Of a DNA stretch of 64,000 bases, positions 8,463 through 17,249 are shown one piece after another; the first letter of the stretch is position 1; each line of letters begins with the position of its first letter. Source of the stretch: Micromonospora musae (GTDB taxonomy: Bacteria > Actinomycetota > Actinomycetes > Mycobacteriales > Micromonosporaceae); assembly GCF_003626635.1 (NCBI RefSeq), contig NZ_RAZT01000006.1, forward strand, positions 248,001-312,000, written 5' to 3'. A model generated the notes under the pieces. It had not been told where the DNA came from, did not search any database, and saw only the letters and a program-made list of their open reading frames with translations. Made by a program: the position numbers and the translations under genes.

Positions 8463-8822
8463 TCACCATGCCTCACACGGGAAGTGCGTCGATCGGATAC
8501 AGGCATGGTCCAGCAGCAGGATCACGCGATACCGGGCAAGATCGGCCAACCGCTCGAACAGAGAGGTCACATACGGCAGCTCCGGCTCGCTTGTGGTGAC
8601 GTCGAGGTTGAAGGGATGGCTCCGGAACGGCTCAAAGTCCTCCCACTCCAGCGTCAACCACGCGTGACCCCGATCGTCGCCCCCGAGGAACATCTCCTCT
8701 CCCGCCGGCTTTGGGAAGAGCCTGAAACCGAGCACCACCTCGAGGTCTGCCACGACCTCGCTCATTTGTGGATCCCAGTCAGGAGATGCGGCACCCAACA
8801 GCAAGGTCTTGTCCATAGCCAT
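8463..8822 (-). CDS. hypothetical protein
   Basis: From the ATG at 8822 (MAMDKTLLLGAA) the protein has 119 residues; an upstream start at 8870 would add 16 more. It is acidic, Trp/Phe-rich (PDWDPQ, HAWLTLEWEDFEPFRSHPF) and lacks signal peptide or membrane segments, so it should be cytoplasmic. The composition resembles small immunity-like or phage-defence accessory proteins, but no family is recognised. Codon bias supports translation. Confidence 0.55.
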   Translation of the reverse strand: MAMDKTLLLGAASPDWDPQMSEVVADLEVVLGFRLFPKPAGEEMFLGGDDRGHAWLTLEWEDFEPFRSHPFNLDVTTSEPELPYVTSLFERLADLARYRVILLLDHACIRSTHFPCEAW

Positions 8823-9074
8823 CTGTTCACCGATCAGCAGCTGAGCCAGTCGAGGAATCCGCCGCGACAATCACCGAACCAGTCGTGTCACTGCGGCGCC
8901 GTCGTCGGCTGTCGACCAGATTCTTGTCGCCGCCGGCGATGAGCTCCACCCCGTCCGAGCCCTTCGTCCCACCGCAGCCCCTCGGCCACCCCGACGGCCG
9001 GTGAGAGAAAGCGTGGGCGGGCTCGCTGGGCATCCGCTGCAAGGTGAGGCGGTAGCGGGTGGTTCACTCGCTGC

Positions 9075-9611
9075 ATGAACATCTGCGTCTTCCTCTCCGC
9101 CGCGGACCTCGACGCGCGCTACACCAACCCGGCCCGCGTCTTCGGCGAGCTGATCGGCAAGGCCGGACACACGCTGGTCTGGGGCGGCTCGGACATGGGC
9201 CTGATGAAGGTCGTCGCCGATGAGGTACGCGCCGCCGGCGGCCGCCTGGTCGGCATCTCGGTGGAGATCCTGGCGGACGTGGCCCGCGAGGACGCGGACG
9301 AGATGGTGATCGCCGCGAACCTCGCCGAACGTAAGGCTCTCCTGCTGGCGCGCGCGGACGCCATCGTGGTCCTGGCGGGTGGGCTGGGCACCCTGGACGA
9401 GGCGACGGAGATCCTCGAACTGAAGAAGCATGCTCTGCACGCGAAGCCGGTGGTCCTGCTGAACACGGACGGCTTCTACGACGGCCTGACCGCACAGCTG
9501 CGCCGAATGGACGCGGACGGTTTCCTCCCGGTCCCGCTGGACGACCTGCTGCACGTCTCCGCCGACGGCGCGGACGCCCTCGCGTACCTCGACGCGGCGG
9601 TGAACGGCTGA
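9075..9611 (+). CDS. LOG family protein (TIGR00730-type)
   Basis: The 178-residue Rossmann-like protein belongs to the LOG/lysine-decarboxylase-like family that hydrolyses nucleoside 5'-monophosphates (cytokinin riboside monophosphate phosphoribohydrolase activity in characterised members). The nucleotide-binding signature GGLGTLDEATEI (about residues 100-111) is intact, and LVWGGSDMGLMKVVADE supplies the N-terminal Gly-rich loop. The final Pro of the usual PGGxGTxxE is replaced by Ala (LAGGLGT). It stands alone in its transcription unit. In bacteria the role is probably nucleotide metabolism rather than cytokinin production. Confidence 0.87.
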   Translation: MNICVFLSAADLDARYTNPARVFGELIGKAGHTLVWGGSDMGLMKVVADEVRAAGGRLVGISVEILADVAREDADEMVIAANLAERKALLLARADAIVVLAGGLGTLDEATEILELKKHALHAKPVVLLNTDGFYDGLTAQLRRMDADGFLPVPLDDLLHVSADGADALAYLDAAVNG

Positions 9612-9720
9612 GGCTTCTTGGTGTAGCGGAGGGGAACGCTGGAGCGCCAGGCTGCGGCCGACGTCCCACCGCAGCCTCAGCCATCGGCATCCCTCGACGT
9701 CCAATGGAATAGTCGCTCGG

Positions 9721-10164
9721 GTGAGCGGCACGCTGAAACTGAAGGACGGCCACGACGACGCCGTTGTTGTGGTGCGACAACTTCTGGCGGGCTCGGACCT
9801 GCCCGCCGAGTGCGAATGGGCCGGATTTCAATGGGACGACGGCCGCGTCTGGTACCGAGTGACGATCGTCGCTTGGCCGCCCGGTGACCTGGTCAAGGTG
9901 GTGATCGGGTGCGCGCAGCAGCTCGCGACGTTCGCTGTTCCCAAGCGCCCAGCGCCAACGGTGAGCCGGTATCTGGATCTGAGCGAAGCCCAACGCTCAC
10001 GAGGCTGGTCGGTGTACCCAGGCGATCCGAACCGAGACCGAGACGTGTGGATTCACCTCGCGCGAACGGTACGCCATGTATGCGACGCGTTCGAGGTACG
10101 AGAGCTGCACCGCGAACACGACCGCACGTTCGGGCTGCTGGTGGTGCGACCGGTCCCGGCCTGA
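9721..10164 (+). CDS. hypothetical protein
   Basis: The 147-residue reading frame starts with GTG and has no strong ribosome binding site. It has good third-position GC and a coherent sequence with alternating beta-like strands (CEWAGFQWDDGRVWYRVTIV, TFGLLVVRPVPA) and no membrane or export signals. No known family is recognised. A weak GC hairpin follows it near 10200, before the DUF418 gene. Confidence 0.5.
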   Translation: MSGTLKLKDGHDDAVVVVRQLLAGSDLPAECEWAGFQWDDGRVWYRVTIVAWPPGDLVKVVIGCAQQLATFAVPKRPAPTVSRYLDLSEAQRSRGWSVYPGDPNRDRDVWIHLARTVRHVCDAFEVRELHREHDRTFGLLVVRPVPA

Positions 10165-10314
10165 CCATCAACCAGGCGGACAGGTGAGCTAGAGCCCTGG
10201 GGTAGGGCCTTCCCCACCGGCGACCTTCCCGCTCACCGGCTGCCATCCGAACAGACCGCTTCATAGGGTCGCAGGAAGTCGACGAACCGATTCCTGCCCG
10301 TTCTGGAGGTGGTC

Positions 10315-11520
10315 GTGAGTTTCTCCGTCGAAGACCCGCCCGTCTCGAGCCGCGCGCCGTCCGGAACGTTCCCCCGGATCGTCGACGTCGACGCGTTGCG
10401 CGCCGTGGCGCTGCTCCTCATCCTGGTCGTCAACATCAACTTCTTCGCCTCCGGCTACTCGTTCCACCTGGTTCCGGATCCCGCGCACGACTCCTGGGGT
10501 GACCAGACGGTCCGGTGGCTGGTCGAGCTGCTCTTCACGATGAAGGCGTACCTGCTCTTCTCCTTCCTGTTCGGCTACAGCTTCACGCTCCAGATCGATT
10601 CCGCCGCCCGGCGCGGCGTCGACCTCGTCCCACGGTTCCGGCGACGGCTGGCCGGGCTCTTCGTGCTCGGCGTCCTGCACGCGGTGCTGCTGTTCCAGGG
10701 CGACATCCTGACCACGTACGCCTTGCTCGGTCTGGTCCTGCTCGCCATGCGGAAGGTCCGCGTCGGGACCGCGCTGCGCGCCGCCGTGCTGCTGACCGCC
10801 GGGATCGGCTTCGTCCTCGCGCTCGCCGCCACGGCCGGGACTCAGCTGGTGACCGATCCGGCGGCGGCACTCGCGGCGGGGCAGCAGTCCACCGAGGCAC
10901 TACAGGGCGGGCTCCGTTCGGTGATCACCGAGCACGTACGCCAACTGCCGGCGATGTTCGGCACGCTCCTCGTGCAGGGGCCACTCGCCCTCTCGGCGTT
11001 CCTCTTCGGTTACGCGGCCGGGCGGCGTCGGCTCCTCACCGACGTCGCCGGGAACCGGCAGCTCCTGCGTCGGGTACAGCAGGTGGGTTATCCGGTCGGC
11101 TTGGCCGGTGCGGTGATCTTCGCGTCGGGCGGGGGCACCGCCAACCTGACCGGGCTGACGGTGGGCGTGCTCACCGCGCCGCTGCTCGCGGCCGCGTACG
11201 CCGCCACCCTGCTCCGGTTCTTCCAGACCGACCGGGGCCGGCGGGTCGCCGCCGTGCTCGCGCCGGCCGGACGGATGTCCCTGTCGAACTACCTGGGTCA
11301 GTCGCTGCTCTGCGTGCTGGTCTTCACCGGCGTCGGGTCGGGCCTCGCCGGTGCCGTCGCACCCCCGGTCGTCGTACTCCTCGCGGTCGCGATCTTCTGT
11401 GTGCAGCTCGCCGTCAGCGCGGCGTGGATGGCCCGGTTCCGGTACGGACCTTTGGAGTGGCTGTTGCGGGCCTGGACCGAGCAGCAGTGGCCACGGCTGC
11501 GCGCCGCGGACCCGGCATGA
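10315..11520 (+). CDS. DUF418 domain-containing polytopic membrane protein (YeiB-like)
   Basis: The protein has 401 residues from the GTG at 10315, 5 bases after GGAGG; the GTG at 10309 is too close to that site. About 8-10 membrane helices are visible, beginning with VDALRAVALLLILVVNINFF. The YeiB/DUF418 hallmarks are present: R(I)..(D)..R N-terminal motif, SFLFGYSFTLQ and the C-terminal RMSLSNYLGQSLLC helix. The biochemical role of the family is unknown, although acyltransferase-3-like folds have been suggested. Its last 13 bases take part in a 49-bp tandem duplication downstream. Confidence 0.85.
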   Translation: MSFSVEDPPVSSRAPSGTFPRIVDVDALRAVALLLILVVNINFFASGYSFHLVPDPAHDSWGDQTVRWLVELLFTMKAYLLFSFLFGYSFTLQIDSAARRGVDLVPRFRRRLAGLFVLGVLHAVLLFQGDILTTYALLGLVLLAMRKVRVGTALRAAVLLTAGIGFVLALAATAGTQLVTDPAAALAAGQQSTEALQGGLRSVITEHVRQLPAMFGTLLVQGPLALSAFLFGYAAGRRRLLTDVAGNRQLLRRVQQVGYPVGLAGAVIFASGGGTANLTGLTVGVLTAPLLAAAYAATLLRFFQTDRGRRVAAVLAPAGRMSLSNYLGQSLLCVLVFTGVGSGLAGAVAPPVVVLLAVAIFCVQLAVSAAWMARFRYGPLEWLLRAWTEQQWPRLRAADPA

Positions 11521-11602
11521 CGTTGCCGGTGGGGCGGCTCGCCACGCCGTCCCACCGGACCCGGCATGACGTTGCCGGTGGGGCGGCTCACCACGCCCGT
11601 CC
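11508..11602. repeat. two-copy direct tandem repeat, 49-bp period
   Basis: Copy 1 begins at GGACCCGGCATGACG (11508) and copy 2 at 11557. They run nearly identically for about 42 bases, with one G-to-A change (GGCTCGCC versus GGCTCACC) and one extra C. The duplication includes the stop codon of the DUF418 gene. It looks like a slippage or unequal-crossover product. Confidence 0.8.
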
Positions 11603-11719
11603 CGGTACCCGCGGCGCCCGGCATCCGCTGGCCTGCGACTCGAACGGGTCGCGGTGGAGGCCGTTCTGGGCACGACACGGGGACCTACCTGGCCTGAAGG
11701 CGTATCACTCGTCGCCGTC

Positions 11720-12015
11720 CGCTGTCGGTGTGTGATCGGGAGGTGTCGACCACGGTGGCGACGAGCTGGTCCGGATCCGGCGTGCCGCAGCGGGCGGCCG
11801 CGAACTCGGCTGCGGCGGCCAGCGGCGCCGTACGCAGGTTCCCGTCGGCGCGCAGCCAGCGAAGAGAGTCGGTCGGCCAGCCGGGTCGTTCACGGCCAGG
11901 CCGCGGACGAGGGCGCAGAACCGCTCGAGGCGGGCGTCGGCACGCTCGTAGAAGGTGTCCTTGCTGACGTCGCTAATCGCTGTTCCTTGGTCGCGCTCTT
12001 CCCTGCGCGAGTCAT
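11720..12015 (-). pseudogene. decayed TetR family regulator
   Basis: On the minus strand a plausible start at 12015 gives MTRAGKSATKEQRLAT. After that the frame breaks. A second frame contains VSKDTFYERADARLERF, resembling the recognition helix region of TetR proteins. A third ends with AAAAEFAAARCGTPDPDQLV followed by a short tail and stop, like a TetR ligand-domain C-terminus. The three pieces are in order but in different frames and the HTH is mostly missing, so the gene is broken. It is divergent from the SDR gene, with a clean dyad at 12041-12056 between them, which is the usual TetR-target layout. Confidence 0.5.
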
Positions 12016-12040
12016 GGTCGTGCCACCAACCTGGCAAACT

Positions 12041-12056
12041 TGGACTGTATAGTCCA
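12041..12056. promoter_or_regulatory. TetR-type operator candidate
   Basis: TGGACT-GTAT-AGTCCA is a perfect 6-bp inverted repeat with a 4-bp spacer, located between the decayed TetR gene and the SDR gene. Size, symmetry and position fit an operator for a TetR regulator. The cognate gene appears dead, so the site may now be unused or bound by another regulator. Confidence 0.55.
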
Positions 12057-12159
12057 GTAGGAAGTCTCCGACTCTGGGCAGACCGGCCACACACCATGCC
12101 AGCGGTGCGTTGCCATTGGCCTGCCCAGTCCAGTCAACAACGACGATAGAGTGAGTGTG

Positions 12160-12906
12160 ATGTCGGAACGTACGGCTCTGATTACGGGCGGCACCAGCGG
12201 AATCGGGAAGGCGACCGCGCGGACTCTGCATGATCGCGGCTACCGCGTTGCCGTCACCGGACAACGCCAGGAGAGCGTGGCTCGCGCACGGCAAGAATTG
12301 CCCAACGATGTCCTGGTTTTGCAAGCTGACGTGCGGTCGCTATCGGACATCGATAAGGTCGTGTCCGAAGTCGGAGGACAGTTCGGAAGTCTGACCACGC
12401 TGTTCCTGAACGCCGGCGTCAACCGTCCGATGACGCTGGAGGATTGGGACGAATCGGGCTACGACGAGGTGTTCGCCGTCAACACGAAAGGGGTGTTCTT
12501 CACCCTGGTCAAAGCCCTGCCACTGCTGTCCGACGGCGCTTCGGTCATTGTGACAGTGGGTATCGGAGCAACGCGCAGCCTCACCGGCAGCAGCGTCGCG
12601 GCCGGTTCACACGGCGCGATGCTGTCCATGATCCCGACACTTGCGCTCGAGCTCGCACCGCGCCGGATTCGTATCAACGCGGTCAGCCCCGGAATGACCG
12701 ACACTCCGATGACGAGAGCCTCGATCCGGACGGCAACCGATGACGTCGCGGGGACGATGACCGCGATGGCCGAGCAAAATCCGTTCGGCCGCCTCGCAAC
12801 GCCAGAAGACGTCGCGAGGACGGTCGCTTTTCTGGCTTCGGACGATGCCGTTTACATCACCGGGCAGGAGATCGTCGTGTCCGGGGGTGCCGGGTTGGCC
12901 ATCTGA
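12160..12906 (+). CDS. SDR family protein lacking the catalytic Tyr/Lys
   Basis: The 248-residue protein has an intact Rossmann cofactor site (TGGTSGIGKATA), the NAG motif (FLNAGVN) and the conserved VSPGMTDTPM loop, and ends with the SDR-like YITGQEIVVSGGAG. At the active site, where YxxxK is expected, the sequence reads SSVAAGSHGAM, so Tyr and Lys are replaced by Ala and His. It is probably an inactive, binding-only or regulatory SDR, or an early pseudogene. The ATG at 12160 is chosen over the GTG at 12151. The decayed TetR gene lies head-to-head. Confidence 0.8.
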   Translation: MSERTALITGGTSGIGKATARTLHDRGYRVAVTGQRQESVARARQELPNDVLVLQADVRSLSDIDKVVSEVGGQFGSLTTLFLNAGVNRPMTLEDWDESGYDEVFAVNTKGVFFTLVKALPLLSDGASVIVTVGIGATRSLTGSSVAAGSHGAMLSMIPTLALELAPRRIRINAVSPGMTDTPMTRASIRTATDDVAGTMTAMAEQNPFGRLATPEDVARTVAFLASDDAVYITGQEIVVSGGAGLAI

Positions 12907-12949
12907 CCGAATTGGTCTAGCTCAGGTCGTGTTCGAATGATCACTGATG

Positions 12950-13190
12950 AGCTGTCCCGTCTGCGGCGGCCCCGGGCTCCCCGCTTTCCACACCAGCCGC
13001 GGGGCGTCCTGCGTGACGGCCGCAGAGCGACAGCGGCAGAAGTCACTCTGGATAGGCCTGCCAGCATCGCCGCCGGTCGGTGCGTGCGGCGGCCGTCGGT
13101 GGCCAGGTGGATCTTCGTGCTCAGTCCGCCGCGCGAGCGGCCCAGCGCCTCGTCGGGCACGCTACCGCCCGCTGACCGCGCTTGAGAGAA
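12950..13190 (-). pseudogene. IS5-family transposase fragment
   Basis: On the minus strand, VPDEALGRSRGGLSTKIHLA (about 13170-13110) is the well-known IS5-family segment around the first catalytic Asp, followed by TDGRRTHRPAAM. After that the frame drifts and no further DDE residues are seen, nor is there an N-terminus. It is a short decayed relic between the SDR and GNAT genes. No terminal inverted repeats were identified. Confidence 0.7.
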
Positions 13191-13224
13191 TCACCAGGAA
13201 CCACTGTCTCCCCGTGAAGGTCTG

Positions 13225-13713
13225 ATGGCCACCACCCACTCATCGGTCCCGTTCGTGCGTCCTGGCGTGCAGCACGATCTGCCCGCGCTGCACGACCTGG
13301 CCCGGCGCACCATCGACGCGTCCTACCGCCCGTTCCTGGGCGATGAGGCCGTGGACCGGTTCATCGGCTCGGGCGGCAGCGACCAGCACATCACCGACCA
13401 CCTCGCCCAGGGGCACGTGCGGGTCCTGCACGTCGGGCACGACGTGGTCGGCCTGACCATCCTGGAGGGAGACCTGCTGGACCTGGTCATGGTCGACGTC
13501 TCCCGGCACGGGCAGGGCCTGGGCGGGGTGCTGCTGGCCGACGCCGAGGCTCAGCTGCACCAGGAGCACCCCGTGGCGCGGCTGGAGTCCTTCGAGGGCA
13601 ACACCGCAGCGCTGGGCTTCTACCTCGCCCACGGCTGGCAGGAGACCTCCCGCACCCCGGCCGCAGGCGGCATGCCCGCACGCATCACCCTGACCAAGTC
13701 CCGCCCCGCCTGA
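13225..13713 (+). CDS. GNAT family N-acetyltransferase
   Basis: The 162-residue protein is a single GNAT domain. The acetyl-CoA binding loop is seen as VDVSRHGQGLGGVLLADAE (motif A, Q/RxxGxG/A, about residues 90-108), and the C-terminal N.AALGFYLAHGW motif is typical of the family. It starts at an ATG preceded by GAAGG. The acceptor substrate is unknown. A strong hairpin follows the stop codon and separates it from the convergent nuclease gene. Confidence 0.88.
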   Translation: MATTHSSVPFVRPGVQHDLPALHDLARRTIDASYRPFLGDEAVDRFIGSGGSDQHITDHLAQGHVRVLHVGHDVVGLTILEGDLLDLVMVDVSRHGQGLGGVLLADAEAQLHQEHPVARLESFEGNTAALGFYLAHGWQETSRTPAAGGMPARITLTKSRPA

Positions 13714-13729
13714 CCACACGCCAATTCGC

Positions 13730-13759
13730 GTTGGGCTGGCCCGAACGGGCCAGCCCAAC
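13730..13759. terminator. bidirectional hairpin terminator
   Basis: A 13-bp perfect stem (GTTGGGCTGGCCC) with a 4-base GAAC loop sits 17 bases after the GNAT stop and about 50 bases after the end of the convergent nuclease gene. No U-tract follows, as is common in actinomycetes. It can serve both genes. Confidence 0.85.
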
Positions 13760-13808
13760 GACTTGCCGTGACCACCTATCGACGCAATTACTTATGCACG
13801 TGCGACTT

Positions 13809-16331
13809 CTACTCGTGGACCTGCAACGAACCGCCATCCAAGGGCTGGGGGTCGGCCCGGTCGAGGTCATAGTCCGTGCCGCGGCGGTTGTCGTACAGGA
13901 TCGAGGTGCCCGGGTTGGGGCCGCTGGACAGCGGCCAGACCACCAGGCGCATCTTTGCCGGGTCGTCGTACCCGTAGGCGACGAAGCCATAGCCGGCAGT
14001 CCCGTTGACGGTCGCTTCGCCCTTCACCGCGGCCTTCGCGTCAGGTGCGACCACGAGCCAATCCAGCTTGGTCGATTCGAGCGTGAAGGCACCCCCGTCG
14101 AGCGTGGCGCTCACCCGTCCCCCGCTGAGGGCCGGACCGGGCTCGCCCTGCTGGTACTGGGGATTCAGCTGCACCCGCATCCGCTCGGCAGCCGTCGGAT
14201 TCGAGCTCAGCGCGCCCGCCGGCGAGGCGAAGTTGGCGCCGCTGGTGACGAATCCCCCCTGGGGGTTGTAGACGACCACCATGGTTTTGGCGGTGGCGCT
14301 GGCGCCATCGTCGTCGGTGACGGTTACCTCGATGGTGTACATGCCGGCATGCGGGAAGACGTGGGTCTGCTCGCAGGCGTGGCCTTGGGCGGTGAACTGG
14401 GAGGTGGTGGTGTCGTCCCAGAGGATCGCGCAGGTGTGTGTGTCGTTGGCTGCGTCGGTGAAGGTCGCCTTCAGCGACACGGGGTCGCCGACCTTGTAGA
14501 CCTGCCAGTCCGGCGGGACCAGGCTCGTGATCCTCGGCGGTGCGTTCAAGACGGTCACCGTGGCGGTGTCGCTGACCGCCGCGTTGACGCCGTCCGAGGC
14601 GGTCAGCCGCAGCGTGAACACGCCGTCGTCGTCGCAGGTGAAGGTGGTACGTGCCGAGTGAACGTCGCCGAAGGCGCAGCTCGTTCCGGCGTCAACGCCG
14701 GATCCCGGCGTGTAGGACCAGGTCGCGTCGGGTGCGCCGCCGTCGTCACTGGCCAGGCCGTACAGGTTGATGGCGCTTCCCTCGTCCCCGGTCCGGTCCG
14801 GTCCCGCGTCCACCAGCGGCGCGTCGTCGACCGGCCCGGTGCCGCCGCCACCACCGCCACCGCCCGTGCCGTCGTTGATCTCGACCCAGAACTCGTCATA
14901 GTCGTAGAGGATCCGGTCGGAGACGACGTACACATTCAGGGAAGCTCCCGCCGACCTGTTCTGCGAGAGCGGCACCGCGCGGACGGAGAAATCCCAGTCG
15001 GGGCTAGCTGCGCCCTCTTCGGTGATGCGGAATGGATATTCATCGCAGTCGTGCGTAGTTGTGTTGTACGGAGGCATGCCGGTCATGCCGTCATAGTTAC
15101 CGGTTCGATTGCACGCACCTTTCCGCTCTTTTTCGTTTTCACTGTAGTTTACGCTTTCCGGGGCCACTCGGTGCAGACCGGGATCGTCAATGTCCCCGGT
15201 GAACTTTCCTGGGATCCTCTTCGGGAGGTACGTGATCGGCCAGGTGTTTTGCGGCTCGTTCTGTGCGGTCCTGATGTGTTCTGCCACGGCGCCGTGCTCG
15301 GCGCTGTTGATGCTGTACTGCAAGTGAGGAATTACCTCGGCGTTGATACAGGCCTTCGGGTACGTGGTTTCGCCAAATTTGAAGTATGTTGCGGAGTCGC
15401 ACCGGATGGTCCGTTCGGGGGTCCGGGATCCGTCCGGGGGGAAGACGAATCCGCCACCGCTGCCCTGGTACGTCAGATACCAGTTGTGGAAGAGTACGTC
15501 GTCGGGGCCGGTTGAGGCGGCCTCGTCTGAGGTGATGTCCCAAGACCACCAGGTGTCGTCGGTGTTCCACTGGGCCCAGGTCTTGTAGATCGGCTGACCG
15601 ATTCGGGAGCAGCCGGTGTCCTGGCAGTCGGCGCCGATGGTGATGGCCATGGTGGGAGCGATCACGCGGTCGATCTCGCGCACGTCGTAGTCGACCGATC
15701 CCGGTACGGCCTTGTAGTAAACGCGGACCGAGCGGTCATCTCGCCGGCCCGCCACGACGGCGGTGAACTCCATCGTGATCTCGCCGACCTTTACGCTGAT
15801 GTTGAGGTTTTCGTCCCATTCATACAGCACGCTCCCGAGGCGGTACCGCTGGCACCACAGGTCGCGGTTCAGCGTCACGCCGTTCACGGAGTTCGAGTCC
15901 GGTCGGGCGAGGCATTCGCCCGCCTGCGGCTCCGGTGGTGCGGAGCTCAGATTCAGCGCTTGGCTGACGCTGGCGGACATGTCCGCCTGCTCGGCGTCCC
16001 AGGACGATCGTTGGTCAAGCTGGACCGCCTTCTTCTTGGCATTGAGCCGCGCCTCTTCGGGAGAAGGCGGCGCCTCCTTCGGCCGACCCTTCCGTCCGTT
16101 GAGCCACTTGAGGGCGCTGGGGTCACCCTTGATCCCCTCCTCGAGCAGGGCCCCGTTCGCCACCTTCCCCAAGGGCGGAACCACTCCGGCTGATGGACGT
16201 TCAGCGGCGTGGGCGGCCTGACCGCCCACGACCGACATGGTGAGGGTAAGGGTGGTAGCTAGGACTGCGGCTGCTAGGCGCCGGCGCGACGTTGTGCCGC
16301 CGCCCCGTCCCCCGTGGTGTCTGACGTGCAT
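13809..16331 (-). CDS. secreted NucA/NucB-type nuclease with PKD domains
   Basis: The protein has 840 residues from the ATG at 16331, 5 bases after AGGAG; an upstream ATG at 16358 lacks a binding site. An export signal with a twin-Arg-like SRRRLAAAVLATTLTL core ends at AHAA. A long unknown N-terminal region (to about 380) with paired cysteines follows. Next is a NucA/NucB deoxyribonuclease-like domain recognisable by DCDEYPFRITEEGAA (near 430) and SVRAVPLSQNRSAGASLN. A Gly linker leads to two PKD-type domains (about 505-690; TATVTVLNAPP and IEVTVTDDDGASATA) and a beta-rich tail. NucA/NucB enzymes are small secreted endonucleases, so this is an unusually large version; the PKD domains may bind cell wall or surface polymers. 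Confidence 0.8.
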   Translation of the reverse strand: MHVRHHGGRGGGTTSRRRLAAAVLATTLTLTMSVVGGQAAHAAERPSAGVVPPLGKVANGALLEEGIKGDPSALKWLNGRKGRPKEAPPSPEEARLNAKKKAVQLDQRSSWDAEQADMSASVSQALNLSSAPPEPQAGECLARPDSNSVNGVTLNRDLWCQRYRLGSVLYEWDENLNISVKVGEITMEFTAVVAGRRDDRSVRVYYKAVPGSVDYDVREIDRVIAPTMAITIGADCQDTGCSRIGQPIYKTWAQWNTDDTWWSWDITSDEAASTGPDDVLFHNWYLTYQGSGGGFVFPPDGSRTPERTIRCDSATYFKFGETTYPKACINAEVIPHLQYSINSAEHGAVAEHIRTAQNEPQNTWPITYLPKRIPGKFTGDIDDPGLHRVAPESVNYSENEKERKGACNRTGNYDGMTGMPPYNTTTHDCDEYPFRITEEGAASPDWDFSVRAVPLSQNRSAGASLNVYVVSDRILYDYDEFWVEINDGTGGGGGGGGTGPVDDAPLVDAGPDRTGDEGSAINLYGLASDDGGAPDATWSYTPGSGVDAGTSCAFGDVHSARTTFTCDDDGVFTLRLTASDGVNAAVSDTATVTVLNAPPRITSLVPPDWQVYKVGDPVSLKATFTDAANDTHTCAILWDDTTTSQFTAQGHACEQTHVFPHAGMYTIEVTVTDDDGASATAKTMVVVYNPQGGFVTSGANFASPAGALSSNPTAAERMRVQLNPQYQQGEPGPALSGGRVSATLDGGAFTLESTKLDWLVVAPDAKAAVKGEATVNGTAGYGFVAYGYDDPAKMRLVVWPLSSGPNPGTSILYDNRRGTDYDLDRADPQPLDGGSLQVHE

Positions 16332-16542
16332 CAACGCTCCTACTCTCGTGCGGTTCACTCGGTCGGAGGTAACAGGAGAACCCGACCGTCCACATGAGAG
16401 GCGTCGATCTCTCCGATCTTATTACCTTCGATGGGTAGGGATCCGCAGGAGCGCCCAAAGGTACGACTCACCGATCGGACTTTCGACCGGATGCCAGTAG
16501 GCGCTTCGGACGAAGCGCGTTCCTGGACGAGATCATCACGGT

Positions 16543-17205
16543 CTAAAGGCAGCTTCCGTTCGGAAGGCGGCCAACTGTCCGCTGGGCGCCGGCGCCCCCT
16601 GGCACCGACTCCACATGACCGACCACGCACACGGTGCCGATCTGCGCCGCATACAACAGAGAGCCGACCGGAGCGGGATCACCTTCCCGGGCCAGTCGCG
16701 CGTCGATGGCCGATGCCCCAGTTCGCGTCAGCCAGAGCCGCGCCGCCTTGACGTCCTGTTCTGTAGGCGCATGCGACGGCGGCCGACGCGCGCACGTAGA
16801 GTCGTTGGACGAGGTGCACCACCCGGCATGAGAAGCCGCGGTAAGTACCGACTTGGCTACGTCCTCGGCCCGCTGGCGTTCTTTGTCGGAGATGACGGCT
16901 CGACGGCTACTGTCTTGCACAAGGTCGGCACAGAACGAGCCGCGGTCCGCGTCCGCCCCAAATATCGGACACCCGATCTTGGTGGCCTGCTGAGCGTTCG
17001 GAGCTACCGCGGCGTCCCGGCGACTCCACCAGAGACCACCAGCGGCAGCGACCAGCGCCATCATGGCCACCGCGGATGTCAGAAGCGCCAGACGGCGACG
17101 CTTGACGACCTGCGGTTCATCCCGAGCCCGCGATGCGGGTAGATCAATGCCGTCATCCACGGTATGGATGGTAGGGCCGTACAGACGCCCGGCGGCCACT
17201 CCCAT
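16543..17205 (-). CDS. single-pass membrane protein of unknown function
   Basis: The 220-residue protein has a positively charged cytoplasmic N-terminus of about 35 residues (VVKRRRLA), a single helix (LLTSAVAMMALVAAAGGLWW, about 40-59) and an extracytoplasmic part with six cysteines (IGCPIF, SFCADL, GWCTSS, STCARR, TVCVVG, GSCL) that could form disulfides. No family is recognised. It is divergent from the SMI1/KNR4 gene, whose start lies 45 bases away, so they share a promoter region. Confidence 0.6.
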   Translation of the reverse strand: MGVAAGRLYGPTIHTVDDGIDLPASRARDEPQVVKRRRLALLTSAVAMMALVAAAGGLWWSRRDAAVAPNAQQATKIGCPIFGADADRGSFCADLVQDSSRRAVISDKERQRAEDVAKSVLTAASHAGWCTSSNDSTCARRPPSHAPTEQDVKAARLWLTRTGASAIDARLAREGDPAPVGSLLYAAQIGTVCVVGHVESVPGGAGAQRTVGRLPNGSCL

Positions 17206-17249
17206 TAGATGACGACAGGCGGTCTGGTTCGGCGATCGGAAGGGTGAAT

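Noticed and set aside
10200..10230. Weak GC hairpin (TGGGG...CCCCA) before the DUF418 gene
   Set aside because: The stem is only 5 bp, too short to call a terminator.
13731..15515. 594-codon plus-strand frame inside the secreted nuclease gene
   Set aside because: It is antisense to the NucA/NucB-PKD gene and has no domains or signal; the minus frame has signal peptide, binding site and motifs.
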